DNA from: JADYZU01 sp964540965
Lineage (GTDB): Bacteria; Pseudomonadota; Alphaproteobacteria; Rhodobacterales; Rhodobacteraceae
Length of the DNA stretch: 64,000 bases
Assembly: GCA_964540965.1 (NCBI GenBank)
Contig: CAZIOT010000006.1
Span: forward strand, 62,001-126,000
Direction of reading: 5' to 3'
Below the pieces are notes generated by a model. It was given only the letters and a program-made list of their open reading frames with translations, searched no databases and was not told the DNA's origin. Below, piece by piece: positions 16,758 through 24,249 of this stretch (its first letter is position 1; the number at the start of each line of letters is the position of its first letter). Both the position numbers and the translations under genes were made by a program.

Positions 16758-17918
16758 CTACCAGGCGGCGGTATAGATCGAGAGAGCCGCGTCCTGATCG
16801 ACGGGTCGCGGGTTGTTCACCAAGAGCCGCGTCTGTTTCATCGCGTCGGCGGCAAGCCGGGGCAGGGCGTCTTGCGGGATGTCCACGTCGCGCAGCCGCT
16901 GGGGCAGGCCGACCCGGGCCGACAGGCCGGCAAGGGCATCAATGAATGCGCTTGTGCGGGCGACAGGGTCGGCGATCCGCGCCAGATCGGGAAAGGCATG
17001 GGCGGCCAGGGCGGCATAGGCATCGCTCGCGGCGGGCAGGTTGAAGCGCAGGACATGCGGCAGCACCAGCGCATTCGACAACCCGTGCGGCAGGTGAAAG
17101 ACCCCGCCCAGCGGATAGGCAAGGGCATGGACGGCCGCGACCGGCGAATTGGCAAAGGCCTGCCCGGCCAGCAGTGACCCAAGCAGCATCGCCGTCCGGG
17201 CCGCGCGGTCGCCGGGCGTCGAGATGACGGTTTCGATATGCGCCGACAAAAGCTGCAGGGCCTGACAGGCAAGGTTGCGGCTGATCGGATTGTTGTTGGG
17301 ATTGGCCGAGGCATAGGCCTCGATCGCGTGGACCATCGCGTCAATCCCGGTCGCGGCGGTGATCGGCGCCGGAAGCGAGAGCGTCAGTTCAGGATCGAGA
17401 ATTGCCATGTCGGGCAAAAGCAAGGGCGTGGAAACGCCACGTTTTTCCTCGGCCCCGACGGTGATGATCGCCACGGGCGTCACCTCGGACCCGGTGCCGG
17501 CGGTGGTCGGGATCAGGACAAGCGGCAGCCGCGGCCCCCGCGCCAGACCGACGCCCCAGATCGCATCCAGATCGTCGGTGCCACCGCACAGCAGGGCCGC
17601 AAGCTTGGCCACGTCCAGCGATGACCCGCCGCCGAAACCGACGATGCCGGTCGCATCCATCCCGCGCGCCGCCGCGACGCAGGCCATAAGCGTGTCGCGG
17701 GACGGGTCGGCCTCGACCCGGTCAAAGATCGTGACATTACGGCCGGCGGCGCGCAGCGCCCCGACCGCCGCATCGTGAAGGCCCAGCCGCACGATGCCGG
17801 GATCGGTGACGAACAGGATCCGCGCGCCCAGCCTGTCTGCGGTCAGGGCGGCGATCCGGCCCGATGCCCCATCCTCGAGCACGATGGATGGGGTGGTGTG
17901 GAACCTGAAACCGTTCAT
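16758..17918 (-). CDS. Iron-containing (group III) alcohol dehydrogenase
   Basis: A 386-residue Fe-ADH family oxidoreductase. The NAD(P)-binding GFGGGSSLDVAK (about 94-105) and PTTAGTGSEVTP (about 137-148) are visible. Metal ligands lie in GIDAMVHAIEAYAS (about 192-205) and in HALAYPLGGVFHLPHG (about 263-278). The ATG at 17918 has AGGAGG eight bases upstream. The operator-like palindrome at 17945-17960 is 27 bases before the start, placing it in the same LacI regulon. The family also includes maleylacetate reductases and 4-hydroxybutyrate dehydrogenases, so both an alcohol oxidation and a ketone reduction are possible. Confidence 0.88.
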   Translation of the reverse strand: MNGFRFHTTPSIVLEDGASGRIAALTADRLGARILFVTDPGIVRLGLHDAAVGALRAAGRNVTIFDRVEADPSRDTLMACVAAARGMDATGIVGFGGGSSLDVAKLAALLCGGTDDLDAIWGVGLARGPRLPLVLIPTTAGTGSEVTPVAIITVGAEEKRGVSTPLLLPDMAILDPELTLSLPAPITAATGIDAMVHAIEAYASANPNNNPISRNLACQALQLLSAHIETVISTPGDRAARTAMLLGSLLAGQAFANSPVAAVHALAYPLGGVFHLPHGLSNALVLPHVLRFNLPAASDAYAALAAHAFPDLARIADPVARTSAFIDALAGLSARVGLPQRLRDVDIPQDALPRLAADAMKQTRLLVNNPRPVDQDAALSIYTAAW

Positions 17919-17944
17919 GCCGATGCCTCCTCATGCCGCTTCTG

Positions 17945-17960
17945 TTGAATGCGTATTCAA
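17945..17960. promoter_or_regulatory. LacI-type operator 3 before the iron-ADH gene
   Basis: TTGAATGCGTATTCAA is a 16-bp near-perfect palindrome; its core is the exact reverse complement of operator 1. It lies 27 bases upstream of the ADH ATG, overlapping where its promoter should be. Confidence 0.7.
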
Positions 17961-17986
17961 TGACCAGAGGGATCGCAAGAGCGGGA

Positions 17987-18113
17987 TCAGACCACGGCGG
18001 CCAACATCCTGCGCAGGGCCTCGGCCGCCCCGCCCCGCGCCCGCGTGAAACGGGTCGGGGAGGGCGGCAGATCGGCCACGCCGCGGCAGGCCGCGATCAC
18101 GGCGTCGAAACTC
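17987..18113 (-). pseudogene. C-terminal fragment of an unidentified protein
   Basis: On the minus strand a coherent frame (FDAVIAACRGVADLPPS...GGAAEALRRMLAAVV) runs for about 42 codons to a TGA at 17987-17989. Upstream of about 18113 the frame has no start and its composition degrades. It looks like the surviving tail of a lost gene between the catabolic regulon and nasT. The family is not recognised, and it might be chance coding potential in GC-rich DNA. Confidence 0.3.
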
Positions 18114-18339
18114 GCCCTCCCACCGGACAGGTGAGGACCGGATCACCAATCCCCACATCCTGAAAGGCGCGATGGGTTTGACCGGCGCCTGAATCCGGTC
18201 GCTTCCGATCCCTGTCCGCCAGCCCTCTGCTTGACCGCATTGCACAGGAATCGGGCATCGCCCCCGCCCTGACCGGCGATCTTGCCCGCACCGCCCCTTG
18301 CCGCGATTGCCTTTCGCGACGCTTCTGCGACAGGGGGGC
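18114..18339. other. Upstream region of nasT
   Basis: No complete gene is visible. The stretch just before nasT (about 18210-18330, plus strand) reads as protein-like with cysteines (TAPCRDCLSRRFC) but has no supported start, so it may be a gene remnant. The nasT promoter should lie here; I see no clear boxes. Confidence 0.3.
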
Positions 18340-18924
18340 ATGGGCAGGCAGATCGACATCGTTGTCGTGGAACCGGACGAGGCGCGGGCGCGGGGGATTG
18401 CCGAGGCGCTGGCCATTGATGGCGGCTGCCGGGTGGTGATCCTTGCCGATGCCTCGGGTCTTGCCCGGCGAATCGCGGAAATCGACCCCGATGTGGTGCT
18501 GATCGACATGGAAAACCCGTCGCGCGACGTGATCGAGGATCTGTCGCTTGCCGCCGGTCCCAGGGACCGCGCCGTTGCGCTTTTTGCGCCGGGCGGCGAC
18601 ACGGCGGTGATGCGCGCCGCCATCGAGGCCGGCGTGTCGGCCTATGTGGCCGAGGGCGTGCGCCCCGGTGTCCTGCGCCCGGTCATCGACCTTGCCATCG
18701 CCCAGTTCGGCCAGATGCACCGCCTGCGGGTCGAGCTTGAGACCACGCGCCGCGCGCTTGAGGAGCGCAAGCTGATCGACCGGGCCAAGGGCATCCTCAT
18801 GCGGGCGCGGGGCCTGTCCGAGGACGAAGCCTATGCCCTGCTGCGCAAGACCGCGATGGACCAGAAAAAGAAACTGGCCGAGGTCGCGGCGGCGCTGGTG
18901 ACGGCAGCGGGCCTGCTGGGATGA
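18340..18924 (+). CDS. nasT: NasT, ANTAR-domain antiterminator of nitrate assimilation
   Basis: A 194-residue response-regulator-like protein. The N-terminal receiver domain has an acidic start (VVVEPDE) and Asp56 in LIDMENP. The C-terminal ANTAR RNA-binding domain (about 130-190) contains ERKLIDRAKGILM. In Paracoccus and Azotobacter, NasT binds the nas leader RNA to prevent termination and is held inactive by NasS until nitrate or nitrite is present. The ATG at 18340 has GGGGGG upstream and gives the usual length; an earlier in-frame start at 18298 is rejected. It overlaps nasS by ATGA. Confidence 0.9.
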   Translation: MGRQIDIVVVEPDEARARGIAEALAIDGGCRVVILADASGLARRIAEIDPDVVLIDMENPSRDVIEDLSLAAGPRDRAVALFAPGGDTAVMRAAIEAGVSAYVAEGVRPGVLRPVIDLAIAQFGQMHRLRVELETTRRALEERKLIDRAKGILMRARGLSEDEAYALLRKTAMDQKKKLAEVAAALVTAAGLLG

Positions 18925-20033
18925 GCGGGCTTGCCCTGCGGGCCGCCTATGTGCCGCTGACCGATGCCGCGCCGCTGATCGTCGCGCGCGATCTGGGCTT
19001 TGCCGCCGACGAAGGGCTGGCGCTGGATCTGGTGCAGGCGCGGTCCTGGGCATCCTTGCGCGATTTCCTTGCCACCGGGGCCGTCGATGCCGCGCAGATG
19101 CTGGCGCCGATGGCGGTGGCCCGCGCGATGGGGCTGGGCCCCGCCCTGCCGCCGGTCGATGTGCTGATGATCCTGTCGCAGGGCGGGCAAGCGGTGGGCG
19201 CCGCCACGGCCCTTGCCCTGCGGCCCGCCCCGCAAACCGATCCCGCGCATCTGGCCCGCGACATCCGGGCCGCCGGGCCGGCGCGGTTGCGTGTGGGCGT
19301 GCCCTTTGCCTTTTCCACCCATGCCCTCCTGATGACGCGCTGGCTGGGCGATGACATCGACATCCGCACCGTGCCGCCGCCGCTGATGGCGCAGGCCCTC
19401 GCCGCTGAGGAGATCGACCTGTTCTGCGTGGGCGAGCCCTGGGGGTCGGTCGCGGAACGGCAAGGGGTGGGGCGCATCCTGCTGCCGGGACGGGCGATCT
19501 GGGCGGCGGCGCCGGAAAAGGTGCTGGCGATCCGCTCGGGCTGGGCGGAAACCGCGCCCGACCATGCCCGCGCGCTGATGCGGGCGGTGTGGCGTGCGGG
19601 GCGCTGGCTGGACCTGCCCGCCAACCGCGGCATGGCGGCCGAGATCCTTGCCCGGCCCGAATACCTGTCGCTTCCGGTCGAGGTGATCGAACGCGGGCTG
19701 ACCGGCCAGATTGCGGGCGCCGGACGGTTCGTCACCTTCCATGACGGCGCCGCGACGTTCCCGTGGAAAAGCATCGGCGGCCTGATCGCCGCGCATCTGG
19801 CCCGCCGCCACGGCCTGCCCGAGGGGCCGGCGGTGCAGGCCGGGTCGGCCGTGTTCCGCACCGACCTTTACCGCCTTCACCTGCGCGATGCCGGCGCCGA
19901 CCTGCCCGGCGCGTCGATGAAGATCGAGGGGACGCTGGCCCATCCCACCGCCGTCGCGTCCGAGAGGGGGCGGATGATTCTGGGGCCCGACCGGTTCTTT
20001 GACGGCTGGATTTTTGACCCGCCCGCCCCCTGA
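18921..20033 (+). CDS. nasS: NasS, cytoplasmic nitrate/nitrite sensor
   Basis: A 370-residue protein of the NrtA/NasF nitrate-binding family with no signal peptide (it starts SGLALRAAYVPLTDAAPLIVA), as expected of the soluble sensor that sequesters NasT. Family segments include VGVPFAFSTHALLMTRWL, CVGEPWGSVAERQGVG and the C-terminal RFFDGWIFDP. The start overlaps the nasT stop by ATGA, so the two are made together, consistent with complex formation. The 227-base nas leader follows directly. Confidence 0.9.
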   Translation: MSGLALRAAYVPLTDAAPLIVARDLGFAADEGLALDLVQARSWASLRDFLATGAVDAAQMLAPMAVARAMGLGPALPPVDVLMILSQGGQAVGAATALALRPAPQTDPAHLARDIRAAGPARLRVGVPFAFSTHALLMTRWLGDDIDIRTVPPPLMAQALAAEEIDLFCVGEPWGSVAERQGVGRILLPGRAIWAAAPEKVLAIRSGWAETAPDHARALMRAVWRAGRWLDLPANRGMAAEILARPEYLSLPVEVIERGLTGQIAGAGRFVTFHDGAATFPWKSIGGLIAAHLARRHGLPEGPAVQAGSAVFRTDLYRLHLRDAGADLPGASMKIEGTLAHPTAVASERGRMILGPDRFFDGWIFDPPAP

Positions 20034-20045
20034 CCCCCGGCAATC

Positions 20046-20062
20046 TGCACTGATTTTGGGCA
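20046..20062. promoter_or_regulatory. Candidate NtrC binding site upstream of nasA
   Basis: TGC (20046-20048) and GCA (20060-20062) are separated by exactly 11 bases, and TGCAC begins the left half, matching the NtrC pattern TGC-N11-GCA. The site is only 17 bases ahead of the candidate -24 element. Confidence 0.4.
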
Positions 20063-20079
20063 GGTCATGATGCAGGTGC

Positions 20080-20093
20080 GGCAAATGTCTTGC
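20080..20093 (+). promoter_or_regulatory. Candidate sigma-54 promoter of nasA-nirBD-nasC
   Basis: GGCAAATGTCTTGC has GG and GC separated by 10 bases plus conserved CA and TT positions, the -24/-12 pattern of RpoN promoters. It fits nitrogen-limited expression of nitrate assimilation, but Rhodobacter-type NtrC can also act with sigma-70, so the match needs mapping. Confidence 0.35.
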
Positions 20094-20260
20094 GGCAGCG
20101 CGGCGAACATGGTGCCCTGAAGGCAAGGGCTGCAACGGCGCATCCCTTGGGGCATCGCCCGATGCCATCCCGCCGCGACGAAGCGGCCCCCGACATCCGC
20201 CCGCGACAGGTGCCCCCGCGCGCCGCCGCCACCCTGACGCCACGCAGCCCGGAGCTTGTC

Positions 20261-21469
20261 ATGGCCGAATCCGCCGTTTCCCCCCATCCCACCCGGGCGC
20301 TGGTCCTGTCGACCGGCGCCTTCACGATCTGCTTCGCCGTCTGGACGATCTTTTCCATCATCGGCCTGCAGATCCGCGAAACCCTGTCCCTGACCGAGAC
20401 GCAGTTCGGCCTGCTGGTCGGGATGCCGATCCTGACCGGATCGCTGATCCGCGTCCTTCTGGGCGTCTGGACCGACCGTCTGGGCGGAAGGCTGGTGTTC
20501 ACCCTGACCATGCTGTCGGCCGCGGTCGCCACCTTCCTGCTGTCCTATGCCCGGACCTATCCCCAGTTCCTGATCGCAGCCCTTGGCGTCGGCATCGCCG
20601 GCGGATCCTTTGCCGTTGGCGTCGCCTATGTGTCGCGCTTCTACCCCGCCGGCCGTCAGGGCACCGCGCTTGGCATCTTCGGGGTCGGCAACATCGGCTC
20701 GGCGGTGACCAAGTTCGCGGCCCCTTTCCTGATGCTGGCCCTTGGCTGGCAGGGCGCGGCGCAGGTCTATGCCGCAGTCCTGGCGCTGGCCGCCACAGCC
20801 TTCTGGTTCCTGTCCGAGGACGATCCCGTCCACGCCGCCCGCGGCACGACGCCCCGGCGCAGCTTTGCCGCCGAGTTCGCGCCGCTGTCCGACATCCGCG
20901 TGCTGCGCTTCTCGCTCTACTACTTCTTCGTGTTCGGCGCCTTTGTCGCGCTGGCCCTGTGGCTGCCGCGCTACCTGTTCGGCGTCTATGGGTTCGAGGT
21001 GGCGGTGGCCGGCATGGTCGGCGCCGCCTATTCGATCCCCGGCTCGATCTTCCGCGCCTGGGGCGGGGCGCTGTCGGACAAGTACGGGGCGCGCGCCGTC
21101 CTCTACTGGACCTTCGCCGTCTCGACCCTCGCCTGCCTGATCCTGGCCCTGCCCTTCGGCCTGGCCCCCGCCGGTTTCATCGCCGTGGTTTTTGTCCTCG
21201 GCCTGTTCATGGCCATCGGCAAGGCGGCGGTGTTCAAGCACATCCCGGTCTATTACCCGCAGAACGTCGGCGCGGTCGGCGGCATGGTCGGCATGATCGG
21301 CGGCCTGGGCGGCTTTGTCCTGCCGCTGGCCTTCGGCTGGCTGCGCGACATGACCGGGCAATGGTCGTCCTGCTTCATGGCGCTGTTCGTGATCGCCGTG
21401 GCCTGCCTGATCTGGATGCACCTGACCGTGCGCCGGATCGCGGCCGCCCCCCTTGGCCAGCCGGCCTGA
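20261..21469 (+). CDS. nasA: NarK/NasA-type nitrate/nitrite MFS transporter
   Basis: A 402-residue major-facilitator protein with about 12 hydrophobic segments. The cytoplasmic-loop motif GVWTDRLGGRLVF lies near 68-80, and the nitrate-signature-like glycine-rich segment ALGIFGVGNIGSAVTK lies around residues 137-152. A second, GAVGGMVGMIGGLGGF, lies near 337-352. The ATG at 20261 follows GGAG by six bases; an in-frame ATG at 20090 would overlap the promoter and add a non-membrane tail. It imports nitrate (and perhaps exports nitrite) for the reductases encoded downstream. Confidence 0.92.
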   Translation: MAESAVSPHPTRALVLSTGAFTICFAVWTIFSIIGLQIRETLSLTETQFGLLVGMPILTGSLIRVLLGVWTDRLGGRLVFTLTMLSAAVATFLLSYARTYPQFLIAALGVGIAGGSFAVGVAYVSRFYPAGRQGTALGIFGVGNIGSAVTKFAAPFLMLALGWQGAAQVYAAVLALAATAFWFLSEDDPVHAARGTTPRRSFAAEFAPLSDIRVLRFSLYYFFVFGAFVALALWLPRYLFGVYGFEVAVAGMVGAAYSIPGSIFRAWGGALSDKYGARAVLYWTFAVSTLACLILALPFGLAPAGFIAVVFVLGLFMAIGKAAVFKHIPVYYPQNVGAVGGMVGMIGGLGGFVLPLAFGWLRDMTGQWSSCFMALFVIAVACLIWMHLTVRRIAAAPLGQPA

Positions 21470-21481
21470 AAGGACCACGCC

Positions 21482-23917
21482 ATGACAGAACGCCTTGTCA
21501 TCATCGGCGCCGGCATGGCCTCGGGCCGGATGATCGAACATCTGCTCGACGCCGAACCCGGCCGCTGGGACGTGACCCTGTTCAACGCCGAACCGCGCGG
21601 CAACTACAACCGGCTGATGCTGTCGCCGGTGCTGTCGGGCGAAAAGACCTATGAAGAGATCGTCACCCATGACGATGCCTTCTATGCCGCCCGCGGCATC
21701 GCCTGCCGCTTTGGCGAGGCGGTGGTGCGGATAGACCGTGCCCGCAAGATGGTGGTGTCGAAGGGCGGAGAGACCCCCTATGACCGCCTTGTCATCGCCA
21801 CGGGATCGGCCCCCTTCATCATCCCGGTGCAGGGCAAGGACCTGCCCGGCGTCGTCACCTATCGCGATCTCGAGGATACCAACGCGATGATCGCGGCCTC
21901 GGCCCCGGGCGCCAAGGCGGTGGTGATCGGCGGCGGGCTTCTGGGGCTCGAGGCGGCGGCGGGCATGGCGGCGCGCGGTGCCGATGTCACCGTCATCCAC
22001 CTGATGGGGCACCTGATGGAGCGTCAGCTGGACCCGGCGGCGGGCTATCTGTTGCAGAAGGATCTCGAACGGCGCGGCATCCGCGTCCATTGCATGGGCG
22101 CGACGCAGGCCATCCTGGGCGAGGACAAGGTCGAGGCGGTCTTGCTGGATGACAGCACCATCTATGGCGCCGATCTGGTCTGCATGGCGGTCGGCATCCG
22201 CCCCGAGACGCGCCTTGCGACCGATGCACACCTCGAGGTCAACCGCGGCATCGTCGTCGACGCGCAGATGCGGACATCCGACCCGGCGATCTTTGCGCTG
22301 GGCGAATGCACCGAGTTCGAGGGCCAGTTGTTCGGCCTTGTCGCGCCGCTTTACGATCAGGCGCGGGTGCTGGCCGATGCGCTGAACGGCAAGGACGCCG
22401 CCTTTCGCCCGGTCCAGACCGCGACCAAGCTCAAGGTCACCGGCGTCGACCTGTTCAGCGCCGGCGATTTCGCCGAAGGACCGGGGCGCGAGGAAATCGT
22501 GTTCCGCGATCCGGGGCGCGGCATCTACAAGCGGCTGGTGATCGAGGGCGACAGGCTGGTCGGCGCGGTCATGTATGGCGACACGGCGGACGGCAACTGG
22601 TTCTTCCAGAAGATCAAGGACGGCGCCGACATTTCCGCCGAGCGCGAGACGCTGATCTTCGGTCCCGCCTTTGCCGGGGGGGTCGCTGCGGACCCTCTTG
22701 CAGCCGTTGCAGCCTTGCCGCCTGAGGCAGAGATCTGCGGATGCAACGGCGTATGCAAGGGCCAGATCACCGCCGCCATCGACGGCGGCGCCAACACGCT
22801 GCAACTGGTGCGGGCCAGAACCAAGGCCAGCGCATCATGCGGCACCTGCACGGGACTGGTCGAACAGGTGCTGGCCCTGTCGCTGGGCGACGCGTTCCAG
22901 AAACCCGCCGCCCAGCCGATGTGCAATTGCACCGACCTGACGCATGAAGACGTGCGGCGGCTGATCAAGGCGCAAGAGCTTCGGTCGATGCCGGCGGTCA
23001 TGCAGGAGCTGGGCTGGCGCACCTCCTGCGGGTGCCATTCCTGCCGGCCGGCGCTGAACTTCTACCTTCTGGCCGACTGGCCGCTTGACTATCGCGACGA
23101 TGCGCAAAGCCGGTTCGTCAATGAACGGCTGCACGCCAACATCCAGAAGGACGGCACCTTTTCCGTGGTGCCGCGCATGTGGGGCGGCGTCACCAACGCG
23201 GCCGAACTGCGCGCCATCGCCGATGCTGCCGACAAATACAACGTGCCGATGGTCAAGGTGACGGGCGGCCAGCGGATCGACCTTCTGGGCGTCCGGAAAG
23301 AGGATCTGCCGGCGATGTGGGCCGATCTGAACGCCGCCGGCCTCGTGTCGGGCCACGCCTATTCCAAGGGGCTGCGCACGGTGAAAACCTGTGTCGGGTC
23401 CGAATTCTGCCGCTTTGGCACGCAGGATTCGACCGGGCTGGGGATCAGGCTGGAAAAGCGGCTCTGGGGGTCGTGGACGCCGCACAAGGTCAAGCTGGCC
23501 GTCTCGGGCTGTCCGCGCAACTGCGCCGAGGCGACCTGCAAGGATGTGGGCATCATCTGCGTCGACTCGGGCTATCAGGTCGGCGTCGGTGGCGCGGCCG
23601 GCATGGACCTGCGCGAGACGGAGCGGCTTGTCGCGGTCGAGACCGAGGACGAGGCCATCGCCGTCACCGTCGCCTTCATCCAGCTTTACCGCGAACACGC
23701 CAAATACCTCGACCGGCCCTACAAGTGGATGAAGAAGGTCGGGCTGGACTGGATCAGGGCGCAGGTGCTGGACCCCGCCACCCGCGACGCGCTGGTCGCG
23801 CGTTTCGACCTGTCGCAATCGGTCTACCAGAAAGACCCCTGGGCCGAACATGCAGGGCCGGCTGCCGCGCGGGCCTTTCACCCCCTTGCCGACCTGTCGC
23901 TGGAGGCCGCCGAATGA
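21482..23917 (+). CDS. nirB: Assimilatory NAD(P)H nitrite reductase, large subunit
   Basis: Reduces nitrite to ammonium with six electrons from NAD(P)H. The 811-residue protein shows an FAD/NAD module (VIIGAGMASGRMIEHLL at the N-terminus, AVVIGGGLLGLEAAAGMA near 142-159). It also has two BFD-like [2Fe-2S] segments (CGCNGVCKG near 419; CNCTDLTH and CGCHSC near 480-520). The sirohaem/[4Fe-4S] domain has ligands in CVGSEFCRFG (about 637-646) and SGCPRNCAEA (about 677-686). It overlaps nirD by ATGA. The sirohaem it needs can be supplied by cysG three genes downstream. P. denitrificans calls the equivalent gene nasB. Confidence 0.95.
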   Translation: MTERLVIIGAGMASGRMIEHLLDAEPGRWDVTLFNAEPRGNYNRLMLSPVLSGEKTYEEIVTHDDAFYAARGIACRFGEAVVRIDRARKMVVSKGGETPYDRLVIATGSAPFIIPVQGKDLPGVVTYRDLEDTNAMIAASAPGAKAVVIGGGLLGLEAAAGMAARGADVTVIHLMGHLMERQLDPAAGYLLQKDLERRGIRVHCMGATQAILGEDKVEAVLLDDSTIYGADLVCMAVGIRPETRLATDAHLEVNRGIVVDAQMRTSDPAIFALGECTEFEGQLFGLVAPLYDQARVLADALNGKDAAFRPVQTATKLKVTGVDLFSAGDFAEGPGREEIVFRDPGRGIYKRLVIEGDRLVGAVMYGDTADGNWFFQKIKDGADISAERETLIFGPAFAGGVAADPLAAVAALPPEAEICGCNGVCKGQITAAIDGGANTLQLVRARTKASASCGTCTGLVEQVLALSLGDAFQKPAAQPMCNCTDLTHEDVRRLIKAQELRSMPAVMQELGWRTSCGCHSCRPALNFYLLADWPLDYRDDAQSRFVNERLHANIQKDGTFSVVPRMWGGVTNAAELRAIADAADKYNVPMVKVTGGQRIDLLGVRKEDLPAMWADLNAAGLVSGHAYSKGLRTVKTCVGSEFCRFGTQDSTGLGIRLEKRLWGSWTPHKVKLAVSGCPRNCAEATCKDVGIICVDSGYQVGVGGAAGMDLRETERLVAVETEDEAIAVTVAFIQLYREHAKYLDRPYKWMKKVGLDWIRAQVLDPATRDALVARFDLSQSVYQKDPWAEHAGPAAARAFHPLADLSLEAAE

Positions 23918-24249
23918 CTGTCTGGATCGACATCGCCGCGCTGGACGACATCCCGCCGCGCGGGGCGCGCACGGTCAGGACGGCGCAGGGCTGCGTCGCG
24001 GTGTTCCGCACCTTCGACGACCGGGTGTTCGCGCTGGACGACCGCTGCCCGCACAAGGGCGGGCCGCTGTCGGACGGGATCGTCCATGGCCATGCCGTGA
24101 CCTGCCCACTGCATTCCTGGGTGTTCTCGCTTGAAACCGGCATGGCGCAGGGCGCGGACGAAGGGTCGGTCGCGACCTATCCCGCCCGCGTCGACCAGGG
24201 CCGCGTCCTGATCGACGCCAGCCGGCTGACCGCGCGGCGCGTGGCATGA
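23914..24249 (+). CDS. nirD: Nitrite reductase small subunit (Rieske-type)
   Basis: A 111-residue Rieske-fold protein with both cluster-binding motifs intact: CPHKGGPLSDG (about 45-55) and CPLHSWVFSL (about 64-73). Many NirD proteins have lost these ligands; this one keeps the two Cys-His pairs, so it should bind a [2Fe-2S] cluster, as reported for NasG of Paracoccus, where it links NADH oxidation to nitrite and nitrate reduction. It overlaps nirB and nasC by ATGA at each end. Confidence 0.92.
   Translation: MTVWIDIAALDDIPPRGARTVRTAQGCVAVFRTFDDRVFALDDRCPHKGGPLSDGIVHGHAVTCPLHSWVFSLETGMAQGADEGSVATYPARVDQGRVLIDASRLTARRVA

Larger units (their letters stand above)
20034..20260 (+). promoter_or_regulatory. 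nasA leader and promoter region
   Basis: Non-coding gap between nasS and nasA. It contains an NtrC-type half-site pair, a sigma-54-like -24/-12 pair and a hairpin GGCATC-GCCC-GATGCC (20151-20166). In characterised NasS-NasT systems this leader carries the ANTAR target and a conditional terminator. I could not pick out an unambiguous ANTAR double hairpin or a T-tract by eye, so control by NasT here rests on gene context. Confidence 0.5.

Noticed and set aside
20151..20166. Hairpin in the nas leader as the NasT-controlled terminator
   Set aside because: The 6-bp stem is followed by ATCCCGCCGCG with no T-tract, so I list it only as a hairpin within the leader.
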